Shown here: positions 1 to 6,797 of the stretch, piece after piece
Numbering within the stretch: position 1 is the stretch's first letter
Layout: each line of letters begins with the position of its first letter
Origin: Propionibacteriaceae bacterium
GTDB taxonomy: Bacteria; Actinomycetota; Actinomycetes; Propionibacteriales; Propionibacteriaceae
Reading direction: 5' to 3'
Length of the DNA stretch: 30,898 nucleotides
Assembly: GCA_025923975.1 (NCBI GenBank)
Contig: JAICEV010000002.1
Span: 1 to 30,898, forward strand
The notes under the pieces: model-generated
The model's input: the letters and a program-made list of their open reading frames with translations, nothing else
The model's database searches: none
What the model was told of the DNA's origin: nothing
Translations under genes and position numbers: made by a program

Positions 1-588
1 GCAACTCGCGCAAAGCGCCGAGACGTCCTCGGGTGTCAGATCCTGCATCTCGTCGATGAACACGGCCACGCCGACGCCAACGTCGGCGGCCAGACCGGCG
101 ACATCGGTCAGCAACTCCAGCAGGTCGATCTCCATGTCACCCGAGTCGGCGCGACCGCTGCTTGGCGGCACGTCGATCGCTGGCGTCCAGCGCTCGATGA
201 GCTTTCCGCCGCGCGGATTGGTGCGCAGCCCGAACGCCTTCAGCGTGGCCAGCACCTCGCGTACCCGGTCCGGAGCACGATGACGCACTGACAACTCGCG
301 GGCGGCTGCATGCAGTGCCCCGGTGAGCGGCCGGCGGAGGCTGGTATCAGGCCGGGCTTCCACCTTTCCGGTGCCCCATCCGCGGTCCAGCGCCTTGGAC
401 CGCAGCGCGTTGAGCAGTACCGTCTTGCCTACTCCGCGCAGCCCGGTGAGGATGAGGCTTCGTTCAGGTCGACCCCGCTCCACGCGCTCCAACGCGACAT
501 CAAACGCGCTCAGCTCAGCGTCTCGACCCGCCAGCTCCGGTGGTCGTTGACCGGCTCCAGGCGCGTACGGATTACGAACCGGGTCCAT
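1..588 (-). CDS. AAA-type ATP-binding protein, N-terminal part (cut by window edge)
   Basis: The frame is open from an ATG at 588 to the window edge, giving 196 residues of an incomplete protein. A Walker A motif GLRGVGKT lies near residues 49-56 and a Walker B VFIDEMQDL near residue 183. The short basic N-terminus followed by RDAEL is typical of AAA_16/Orc1-like ATPases of actinobacteria, which are usually about 400 residues with a winged-helix C-terminus. That C-terminus would lie outside the window. Such proteins are stand-alone ATPases whose cellular role is mostly unknown. The gene is divergent from the small gene at 734. I am sure of the ATPase fold but not of a specific function. Confidence 0.85.
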   Translation of the reverse strand, partial: MDPVRNPYAPGAGQRPPELAGRDAELSAFDVALERVERGRPERSLILTGLRGVGKTVLLNALRSKALDRGWGTGKVEARPDTSLRRPLTGALHAAARELSVRHRAPDRVREVLATLKAFGLRTNPRGGKLIERWTPAIDVPPSSGRADSGDMEIDLLELLTDVAGLAADVGVGVAVFIDEMQDLTPEDVSALCASC

Positions 589-691
589 GTCTCGGACCGT
601 ATCAGCGCATATTGCGCATTCCTTAGATTTCGTTAGACAACACTCGACGTGTCTTTTTCGACCTTGCATCCGGTACTTAGATACAGGGTTA

Positions 692-727
692 GCCTCGAAT
701 CGAGCGATCTGAGATCGAGATTGAGGC
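692..727 (+). promoter_or_regulatory. Predicted 5' leader hairpin covering the ribosome binding site
   Basis: The stretch is an imperfect inverted repeat. GCCTC (692-696) pairs with GAGGC (723-727), and GCGATC pairs with GATCG around a TGA loop. The GAGG at 723-726 is the only Shine-Dalgarno-like sequence for the ATG at 734, so the folded RNA would hide it. This is read from the sequence; a regulatory effect is inferred. Confidence 0.45.
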
Positions 728-733
728 AACGAG

Positions 734-1081
734 ATGATCACACCGATTGAGGACTTCTGTACGCTGCCAGCTGCAGCTCAACCCCTCCGCCTCATGGAGT
801 TTGATGAGCTCTTCCGTAGCCAGGTCAGGCCACCACAGCAGATCGACGCGCGCCATGTCGAGTTCACCTTTGCCGGCGCGGAGGGTCTGCACGCGAAAGT
901 GTCGGACCTTGTGGCGCGCGAGAGCACCTGCTGCTCGTTCTTTGAGTTCACAATCGATGAACATGCGCAGGGCGTGCCTGATCACGATCACCTCGTGCTG
1001 CGGGTCGGCGTGCCAGAGAGCCGCGACGACGTCCTCAAGGCGTTGACCGACCGGGCTGTCGCCATAATGCGGCGAGCCTAA
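734..1081 (+). CDS. Small conserved hypothetical protein with CTLP and CCSFF motifs
   Basis: This protein has 115 residues. The N-terminal pattern IEDFCTLPAAAQPLR, with Cys9 near the start, and the later ARESTCCSFFEF with a Cys-Cys pair resemble an uncharacterised actinobacterial family that I recall being found near MerR-like or metal-related genes. No such regulator is visible here. The cysteines and several histidines (DEHAQGVPDHDH) would allow metal binding, but no known site is complete. The ATG at 734 follows GAGG at 723-726 by 7 nt. The frame is not disrupted and codon use looks native. Its function is unknown. Confidence 0.75.
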   Translation: MITPIEDFCTLPAAAQPLRLMEFDELFRSQVRPPQQIDARHVEFTFAGAEGLHAKVSDLVARESTCCSFFEFTIDEHAQGVPDHDHLVLRVGVPESRDDVLKALTDRAVAIMRRA

Positions 1082-1251
1082 ATCAGCAGACCCTAGGCAA
1101 TCCCTCCCCTCCCAAGCCGACTGCGTTCAGCGGTTTAGCGCGAGCCTGAGTTGGAAATAGTCAGTATCGTCGAATGCACTGTGTTCAATTGCACTCTGAT
1201 CAAGCGTGCCACCCGTCATAGTGCCTGTCCCCTGTTCACTTTGGAGAATTC

Positions 1252-1398
1252 ATGAACTTCATCAAGGGCATCCTCAAGACCGCTGTTGCGGCCAAGCTGA
1301 TACAGGTTGCGCAGCGAGAACTGTCCAAGCCGGAGAACCAGCAGAAGATCAAGGACAACCTTCGCAAGCTGCAAGAAGCCGCCAGGTCGCGCCGCTGA
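1252..1398 (+). CDS. Small basic helical protein, 48 residues
   Basis: An ATG at 1252 preceded by GGAG five bases upstream opens a 48-residue frame ending in TGA at 1396-1398. The protein starts MNFIKGILKTAVAAKLIQ and ends KLQEAARSRR. It is rich in Lys, Gln and Ala and would form one or two amphipathic helices, without a signal peptide or a clear transmembrane span. The good ribosome binding site and the actinobacterial codon use (many GCC, AAG, CTG and ATC codons) argue that it is real. It ends 3 nt before the stop codon of the convergent methionine aminopeptidase gene. I do not recognise a family. Confidence 0.6.
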   Translation: MNFIKGILKTAVAAKLIQVAQRELSKPENQQKIKDNLRKLQEAARSRR

Positions 1399-1401
1399 CG
1401 C

Positions 1402-2166
1402 CTAGCGGGCAGTTAGCACCAGCGGCCCATCGTTGGTGATGGCAACGGTGTGCTCGGCATGGGCACCACGTGAACCATCGCGGCTCCGCAACGTCCAGCC
1501 ATCGGAATCTGTGTAGATCTTGTCGGTACCGGCGAGGAACCACGGCTCGATCGCTATGACGAGCCCGGGCCGGAGCAGCAGCCCGCGGCCACGCCGTCCA
1601 TTGTTGGGTACGTGGGGGTCGCCGTGCATGGTACGACCGACGCCGTGTCCGCCGAACTCCGTGTTGATCTTGTAGCCTGCCTGCGACCCGACCCGCGCGA
1701 TCGCGAACGAGATATCGCCGATCTTGTTTCCGGGGGTAGCGGCCGCAATACCGGCAGCCAATGCCGCCTCGGCGGTGGCGATCAAATGCTGATCTTGTCT
1801 CCGAGGCGAGCCGACGATCACACTGATCGCTGAGTCCGACACCCAACCATCCACCGATGCGGCAAAGTCCAGACTGATCAGGTCACCGTCGACAAGCTCA
1901 TAATCGTGAGGCAACCCGTGCAGTACCGCGTCGTTGACCGACGTACACAACACCCTGCCAAACGGGCTCGCGCCGAAAGACGGGTGATAGTTGATGTAGC
2001 ACGACTCCGCGCCACGATCCCGAATCATCTGGTGCGCCAACGCGTCAAGCTCCAGAAGGTTCACCCCGACATCGGCATGAGCGATGAGCGCGCTCAACAC
2101 CTCGGCGACGAACCGCCCGGCCGGTCTCATCTGCTCGATCTCGGCCCGGGTCCGATACTCGCTCAC
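1402..2166 (-). CDS. map: Methionine aminopeptidase, type I
   Basis: The enzyme removes the initiator methionine from nascent proteins in the cytosol. This is a full-length M24-family (pita-bread) protein. Counting from the GTG at 2166 (254 residues), the metal ligands are Asp100 (SLDFAA), Asp111 (WVSDSA), His174 (GGHGVG), Glu207 (AIEPW) and Glu238 (AEHTVAIT), with the substrate His83 in HGLPHDYE. The frame remains open upstream to a TTG at 2265, but those residues are encoded by the palindrome at 2222-2265 and look unlike an enzyme N-terminus. A TTG at 2208 is the other candidate start. The gene follows the RpiB homologue on the same strand but is separated from it by the palindrome, so it is probably a separate transcription unit. 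Confidence 0.9.
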   Translation of the reverse strand: MSEYRTRAEIEQMRPAGRFVAEVLSALIAHADVGVNLLELDALAHQMIRDRGAESCYINYHPSFGASPFGRVLCTSVNDAVLHGLPHDYELVDGDLISLDFAASVDGWVSDSAISVIVGSPRRQDQHLIATAEAALAAGIAAATPGNKIGDISFAIARVGSQAGYKINTEFGGHGVGRTMHGDPHVPNNGRRGRGLLLRPGLVIAIEPWFLAGTDKIYTDSDGWTLRSRDGSRGAHAEHTVAITNDGPLVLTAR

Positions 2167-2221
2167 CCTGAGATTCTGCCGTACGCGTTCCAGCCCCGCC
2201 GTACTCAACCACCACGCAGAC

Positions 2222-2265
2222 TTGTCAGAATTCAGCAGCGTTATAGCGCTGCTGAATTCTGACAA
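2222..2265. repeat. 44-bp perfect palindrome, TTGTCAGAAT family, copy 1
   Basis: The left arm 2222-2240 (TTGTCAGAATTCAGCAGCG) is perfectly complementary to the right arm 2247-2265, around a 6-nt TTATAG centre. It lies between the end of the tetritol operon and map. No T-run follows on either strand, so it is not a textbook terminator. The outer 10 bases, the 24-nt spacing and the central TATA are all shared with copy 2 at 16514-16557. It could be a hairpin terminator, a protein-binding site or a mobile palindrome. Confidence 0.85.
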
Positions 2266-2276
2266 CTCGGCTCGAA

Positions 2277-2750
2277 TCAGCCCGTGATGGAGTCTTCGTA
2301 GTCGCTGATCTCAGCGACCTTTGCCCCCGATGGAGTGCTCGGATCGAAGACGTAGTCAAGCCATTCCCGGGCCAGCCTGCGCGCCAGCTGGAGGCCGATC
2401 ACGCGCTGGCCGAGAGTCAGTACTTGGCAATCGTTGGACAGAATGGACCGCTCGACGCTAAAGGAGTCGTGGGCAACCGTCGCACGGATGCCGGGCACCT
2501 TGTTAGCAGCGATGGCGACTCCAATTCCGGTGCCGCAGACCAGGATTGCCCGGTCGGCCTCCCCCGCTGCGATCTTCTTTCCTGCCACAATCGCCACTGA
2601 CGGATACGAGGCCCCGTCGAGATCTCCCTGAAAGACCCCAAGATCGACAACCTCGACCCGATCATCAGCTTGCATATCGGCCAGGATCCGGTCTTTGTAG
2701 TCGAAGCCCGCGCTATCACTTCCGACCAGCAGCCGAATGGGACGGCTCAT
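2277..2750 (-). CDS. derI: RpiB/LacA-family isomerase, probable D-erythrulose 4-phosphate isomerase
   Basis: This protein has 157 residues and starts MSRPIRLLVGSDSAG. The RpiB signature CGTGIGVAIAANKVPGIRA carries the catalytic Cys72 of the E. coli-type enzymes. Two histidines of ribose-5-phosphate isomerase B are replaced: GSDHAG-type His by Ser13, and the His of QHND by Ser105 (LSND). It is the last gene of the operon, 14 nt after the fused kinase. In the M. smegmatis tetritol pathway an RpiB homologue converts D-erythrulose 4-phosphate to D-erythrose 4-phosphate, and the neighbours here match that route. The frame is open further upstream, inside the kinase gene, but the ATG at 2750 fits the family N-terminus. 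The family is certain; the substrate is inferred. Confidence 0.88.
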   Translation of the reverse strand: MSRPIRLLVGSDSAGFDYKDRILADMQADDRVEVVDLGVFQGDLDGASYPSVAIVAGKKIAAGEADRAILVCGTGIGVAIAANKVPGIRATVAHDSFSVERSILSNDCQVLTLGQRVIGLQLARRLAREWLDYVFDPSTPSGAKVAEISDYEDSITG

Positions 2751-2764
2751 AGATTCTGTCCTTC

Positions 2765-4516
2765 CTAATCTGTGGACTCTGCCGCTGCTGGGGCAGTAGC
2801 CTCCGTCTCCCCGAGCACGTCGCCAATCGCCGTAACAATCAGACCCAGCGATATAGCGCCAGGATCTGGAGTGCCGACGCTGCGCTCTGCCAGCGGCCGG
2901 GCACGTCCGATCTTCGGCACAAGCGATGCTGTTGCCTCCGCTGCGGTTCTGCAGGCGTCCGCTGCTGACCGCCACGCATCGGAGATCGACGCTCCGGCAT
3001 CGATCTGTCCGACCAGCGTATCCACGAACGGGAACAGGGCGTCCAGCATGGTCTTGTCACCGAGCTCAGCCTTGCTGAAGCCCTGCAAGTGCGTGGCTGA
3101 CCCCTGAACAGCATCAGCCAATCGCTTTGCCGTTACCTCCTCGGTGTTGCCGAGGCCCTTGCCGACGCCCTCCAGTAGCAGACCCCAGAGGATGCCGCTG
3201 GTACCACCAGCCTTGTCACCAAAGGCGTGGCCGGCCGCGCTCAGTACCGTCTCGACACCACCTTCGGTGTCGTTGGCGGCCTCGGCGGCAGCCTTTGAGC
3301 CGCGGGACATACCGATGCCATGATCACCGTCGCCCGCTATCGCGTCGATACGACCCAGATATTCCTTGTTCTCCTCCACGACTGCGTAGATCGCGTCGAC
3401 CGCCTTACGGGCAACAGCAGCTGCTGCGATCGACTCCTCGCTTGCCTCTGCTGCCACCTTCTCGGCGATATCGCCAGGGCCGGCGCGCCGCGTCGTGAAC
3501 TTCTCGCTCGCCACAGCGGTGCCGCGCCGGAAAGCCGGGGTGTCCGCGGCCGCGAGCCAGTAACCCTCGAGTTCGTCGTCCAGCCAAGTGACTGACAGCG
3601 AGCAACCCGCCATATCGAGACTGGTGACAAGTTCTCCCACCTCCGGGGATACCAGCTCGACCCCGGCCGCCTCCAGTAGCTCGCTGACATGGCCGAACAA
3701 GACGAACAGCTCCTCGTACTTGGTAGCGCCAAGCCCGTTGACGAGCACGGCAGCCCGCCCGCTGACTCCCTTCGGGCGCTCGGCAAGTACCGTCTCGACA
3801 AGCTTCGCAGCCAGATCCTTGGCTGACATCCAGGGAGCCGATGTGATTCCAGGCTCGCCATGGATGCCCAGACCGAAGTCCATGTGCCGCTCGTCGACGG
3901 TGAACAGTGGCGCGTCCGCCCCAGGGAGCGTGCAGCCGTGGAAGGCGACGCCGAATGAATACGTCGCGGCATTGGCCGCGCGCATCACCCGCTCGACCTC
4001 ATCGAGGTTCGCACCGTTCTCCGCTGCCGCCGCAGCGATCTTGTACACCGTGAAGGTGCCCGCAATGCCCCGCCGCTTCTCCTGCTCCTCCCGGCTGGCT
4101 GAGGCGACATCGTCGGTCACGTACACAATCCGGGTGTCGATTCCCTCGTCGATCAGGCGCTCCGCGGCAACCGCGAAGTTCAGCCGGTCACCGGCGTAGT
4201 TGCCGAAGCCCAGCACTACTCCAGCGCCCCCGTCGGCTGCCCGCGCCACTCGATAGACCTGTTCCGCGGACGGCGATGCGAACACACCACCGAGCACCGC
4301 TCCGTCGGCAAAGCCGGTGCCCAGTACACCGCTGTAGGACGGATAGTGGCCCGAACCGCCGCCAATAACCAGGCTGACCTTGCCCTCCAGGGGCCCGCCC
4401 GCCCGGACGAACCCAGAAGCACCTTCGACGCGTTGCACATACTGCGGGTACGCCGCGGCGAAGCCCTGGATCACGTCGTTCGGGAATTCGGCGGGGTCGT
4501 TGTAGAGATGCGTCAT
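2765..4516 (-). CDS. lerK: Fused DhaK-DhaL kinase, probable L-erythrulose kinase
   Basis: This is a 583-residue ATP-dependent kinase of the dihydroxyacetone kinase family. The DhaK domain covers about residues 1-330 and includes GGGSGHYP at 51-58, where His56 is the family's active-site base, as well as HGCTLPG and the HGEPG loop. The DhaL ATP-binding domain covers about 370-570, with the Mg-binding Asp cluster in GDGDHG near residue 395 and KAGGTSG. The ATG follows GGGAGG by seven bases. Between TIM-like, RpiB-like and eltD genes, phosphorylation of L-erythrulose to L-erythrulose 1-phosphate is the best reading. Plain dihydroxyacetone or D-erythrulose remain possible substrates. The hairpin at 4551-4599 separates it from the binding-protein gene upstream. 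Confidence 0.88.
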   Translation of the reverse strand: MTHLYNDPAEFPNDVIQGFAAAYPQYVQRVEGASGFVRAGGPLEGKVSLVIGGGSGHYPSYSGVLGTGFADGAVLGGVFASPSAEQVYRVARAADGGAGVVLGFGNYAGDRLNFAVAAERLIDEGIDTRIVYVTDDVASASREEQEKRRGIAGTFTVYKIAAAAAENGANLDEVERVMRAANAATYSFGVAFHGCTLPGADAPLFTVDERHMDFGLGIHGEPGITSAPWMSAKDLAAKLVETVLAERPKGVSGRAAVLVNGLGATKYEELFVLFGHVSELLEAAGVELVSPEVGELVTSLDMAGCSLSVTWLDDELEGYWLAAADTPAFRRGTAVASEKFTTRRAGPGDIAEKVAAEASEESIAAAAVARKAVDAIYAVVEENKEYLGRIDAIAGDGDHGIGMSRGSKAAAEAANDTEGGVETVLSAAGHAFGDKAGGTSGILWGLLLEGVGKGLGNTEEVTAKRLADAVQGSATHLQGFSKAELGDKTMLDALFPFVDTLVGQIDAGASISDAWRSAADACRTAAEATASLVPKIGRARPLAERSVGTPDPGAISLGLIVTAIGDVLGETEATAPAAAESTD

Positions 4517-4550
4517 GGTGGCCTCCCGGAACTTGGCGGACTGGATAGCG

Positions 4551-4599
4551 GACGTTCTCTGAGCCTGTCGATACCCTTGCGACAGGCTCAGAAAACGTC
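4551..4599 (-). repeat. Intra-operon hairpin with GAGCCTGTCG core
   Basis: Arms 4551-4570 and 4580-4599 are 20 nt each, with one mismatch (C versus T), around a 9-nt loop. The core CTGAGCCTGTCG/CGACAGGCTCAG is a short repeat that I know to be scattered through many actinobacterial genomes. It sits between the binding-protein stop and the kinase start, a common place for a 3'-end stabilising or attenuating hairpin that lets the binding protein be made in excess. Confidence 0.75.
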
Positions 4600-4605
4600 G
4601 TGGAC

Positions 4606-5580
4606 TTACTGTCCGCTGAGCTCGAAGTTGTTGATGCTGGCAGCGTTCTCCTTGGTGATCAGCGTGCAGTCCAGGGCTTGCTTCTCCTCAGGCACGCCCG
4701 TCTCGCCGGTCTTGATCACGCTGTCGAGCTGCGCTGCCGCCTTCTTGGTGCCCTCGACGATCGGCTGCAGTACGGTCGCAACCATCTCGCCCTTCTCGAC
4801 TGCAGCAACAGCGTCATTGTTCCCATCAAAGCCGAGCACCTTGACCTTGTCGAGATTGCCCTTCTCCTTCAGAGCGTTGATGGCGCCCAAGGCCATCTCG
4901 TCGTTGCCAGCGATAACGCCTTGAATATCAGGATTCTTGGACAGCAAGGCTTCCATTTTCTGCTGGCCCTCCTGACGATCCCAGTTAGCGATCTCCTCGC
5001 CGACCTCCTTCAGGTCCGGATACTGCGAGATCACCGACTTGTAGCCGTCAGACCGCACCTGTGCATTGTTGTCGCTGGGCTTACCGAGAAGTTCCACGTA
5101 GGTACCCTTGTAGTTCATTGCCTTGGCCCATTCCTCAGCGCCCACCGTGGCACCCTGAGCGTTGTTGGACACGATCTGCGCCTTGGCCAGGCCCGTCTGG
5201 CTGATCTCGGCATTGATCAACACGACCGGAATATTGGCATCAACAAGCTTCTGCACTGCAGCCACACTCTCATCAGCACCGGCCGGGTCGAGCAAGACGC
5301 CCTTGACCTTGTCATTAATGGCGGTCTCGATCAATTGGTTCTGGGTATCCGGGTCATTCTCGTGGGCCGACGTGGTCGGTTGATAGCCAAGCTTTTGGAA
5401 CTCGGCCGAGGCTGTGTCGATCTCGGCCTTCCAGTACGGATTGGACGGGTCGACGGTTATTACCGCGATAGGGCCACCATCGCTCAGGGCCGGCATTGCT
5501 GGAGCCGCCACCGCCGCAAGCGGCCAGACAAACAGCACCGCTCCTGCCAGGAGCGATCGTGATGCCAATCGAATCAACAT
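4606..5580 (-). CDS. Sugar/polyol ABC transporter substrate-binding protein
   Basis: This 324-residue periplasmic-binding protein of the ribose/xylose type (Peripla_BP_4) would capture the imported tetritol outside the membrane. The mature part begins near DGGPIAVITVDPSNPYWK and includes the typical VLLDPAGADES and GVIAGNDEMALGA segments. As read, the N-terminus MLIRLASRSLLAGAVLF followed by AAVAAPAMP is a Sec signal peptide without a lipobox. In another frame the same DNA (5527-5486) encodes LAACGGGGSSNAG, a canonical lipoprotein signal (see findings). The ATG at 5580 is preceded by AAAGGAAAAGAG. It lies 68 nt after the permease gene. Identity as a binding protein is firm; the tetritol ligand is inferred from its neighbours. 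Confidence 0.93.
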   Translation of the reverse strand: MLIRLASRSLLAGAVLFVWPLAAVAAPAMPALSDGGPIAVITVDPSNPYWKAEIDTASAEFQKLGYQPTTSAHENDPDTQNQLIETAINDKVKGVLLDPAGADESVAAVQKLVDANIPVVLINAEISQTGLAKAQIVSNNAQGATVGAEEWAKAMNYKGTYVELLGKPSDNNAQVRSDGYKSVISQYPDLKEVGEEIANWDRQEGQQKMEALLSKNPDIQGVIAGNDEMALGAINALKEKGNLDKVKVLGFDGNNDAVAAVEKGEMVATVLQPIVEGTKKAAAQLDSVIKTGETGVPEEKQALDCTLITKENAASINNFELSGQ

Positions 5581-5648
5581 CTCTTTTCCTTTCCATTAGT
5601 AGAAACTTGGTGGGTAGAGGGCACGTACGGCTGTCCCGTATGCCTTGA

Positions 5649-6797
5649 TCAAGACCTGGCACTGGTTTGATCGGTGGACTGCCGTCTGGCGGCAGCCGCC
5701 TTGGCGCTGGCCACTGCTCTCGCGGAGCTGCGGCGCCGCTGCACGATCTGCTGGATTTGGTCGACAGCGACAGCCAGGATGATCACTGCGCCGGTGATGA
5801 CCTTCTGCCAGAACGGCGACACCCCCACAATGACCAGGCCATTCGCGAGGAAGCCGATCACGAAGGCGCCGATGATCGTGCCACGGACAGTGCCACGGCC
5901 GCCAGAGAGTGCCGCGCCACCGATGACCACCGCAGCAATCGCGTTCAGCTCATAGAACGTCCCAAGATCAGCGGTCGCGGAGCTGATGTTGGCCATCTGC
6001 AGGATCCCGACGATTCCAGCGCAGAGACCGGACAGGACGTAGATCTGGGTCTTCACACTCTTGACCGGCACACCCGAGAGTTGAGCAGCGCGCTCATTGC
6101 TTCCCGTGGCATATAGCCAGCGTCCGAAGGGCGTGCGGTTGAGAACGATCGAGAAAATGATCGCAAGGATGATCATCACCCAAGCGGCGAGCGGCAGTCC
6201 GAGCGGTCTGCTCGCGAAGATCTCAAAGAAGCCGGTGTTGTTGAGACCTTCCTGCCCCCTGAGCTCGTTGGTGATGTTCTGACCGTTGAGCAACACCTCA
6301 GTCAGACCACGGGCGACGTAGAGCATGCCCAAGGTCACGATGAATGGAGCCAGATTGAGCCGGGCTATCAACAGCCCGTTTATCCACCCCACGAGCATGC
6401 CAACCGCTATCGAGATAATGATGATCACCCACAGCGACGGGAACATAGTCGCGTCGGTGCCCGGCACCGGGACGCCACGGAAGAGATTTCCTGCGACAGC
6501 CGCCGTAAAGCCCACGATCGATCCGACCGAAAGATCAATACCACCGTTGAGGATCACCATCAGCATCCCCAGAGCGACGATGGCATTGAAGGCCACCTGC
6601 TTGGTGATCGTCGTTAGGTTGCCCGCTGTCAGGTAGTTGTCGCTCATGATGGCGAAGATCGCAATGATGATCACCAATGCGATGAGGGCACGACCTTCCA
6701 CAAGCAGCGTGTTCATGTTGAACCGGCTGGGTCCCTTTTTCTCCTCCGCAGCCGGGGCGCCCGCGGGGGGCGCGGGAGTCGTAGTCGTTGTACTCAC
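5649..6797 (-). CDS. Sugar/polyol ABC transporter permease (RbsC/AraH type)
   Basis: This 382-residue membrane protein of the BPD_transp_2 family forms the channel of the importer. A Thr/Pro/Ala-rich cytoplasmic start is followed by about eight to ten hydrophobic segments. The family-typical NGGIDLSVGSIVG lies near residue 85, and GSNERAAQLSGVPV, the coupling region, lies near 231-245. A Lys/Arg/Ala-rich tail closes the protein. Its ATG overlaps the ATPase stop by 4 nt (ATGA), so the two are probably translationally coupled. A single permease gene implies a homodimer, as in ribose-type importers. Confidence 0.94.
   Translation of the reverse strand: MSTTTTTPAPPAGAPAAEEKKGPSRFNMNTLLVEGRALIALVIIIAIFAIMSDNYLTAGNLTTITKQVAFNAIVALGMLMVILNGGIDLSVGSIVGFTAAVAGNLFRGVPVPGTDATMFPSLWVIIIISIAVGMLVGWINGLLIARLNLAPFIVTLGMLYVARGLTEVLLNGQNITNELRGQEGLNNTGFFEIFASRPLGLPLAAWVMIILAIIFSIVLNRTPFGRWLYATGSNERAAQLSGVPVKSVKTQIYVLSGLCAGIVGILQMANISSATADLGTFYELNAIAAVVIGGAALSGGRGTVRGTIIGAFVIGFLANGLVIVGVSPFWQKVITGAVIILAVAVDQIQQIVQRRRSSARAVASAKAAAARRQSTDQTSARS

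Noticed and set aside
689..991. A 100-codon minus-strand frame opposite the CTLP/CCSFF gene
   Set aside because: The plus-strand protein has family-like motifs and a ribosome binding site; the minus frame has neither.
1180..1200. Spaced TGCACT repeats upstream of the 48-residue gene
   Set aside because: They are too short, and there is no nearby regulator to support them as a binding site.
2751..2975. Upstream extension of the RpiB-like frame
   Set aside because: It lies inside the kinase C-terminus; the family N-terminus begins at the ATG at 2750.
4600..5562. A 320-codon plus-strand frame opposite the binding protein
   Set aside because: It is Leu/Val/His-rich and exists only because of the GC bias of the real gene.
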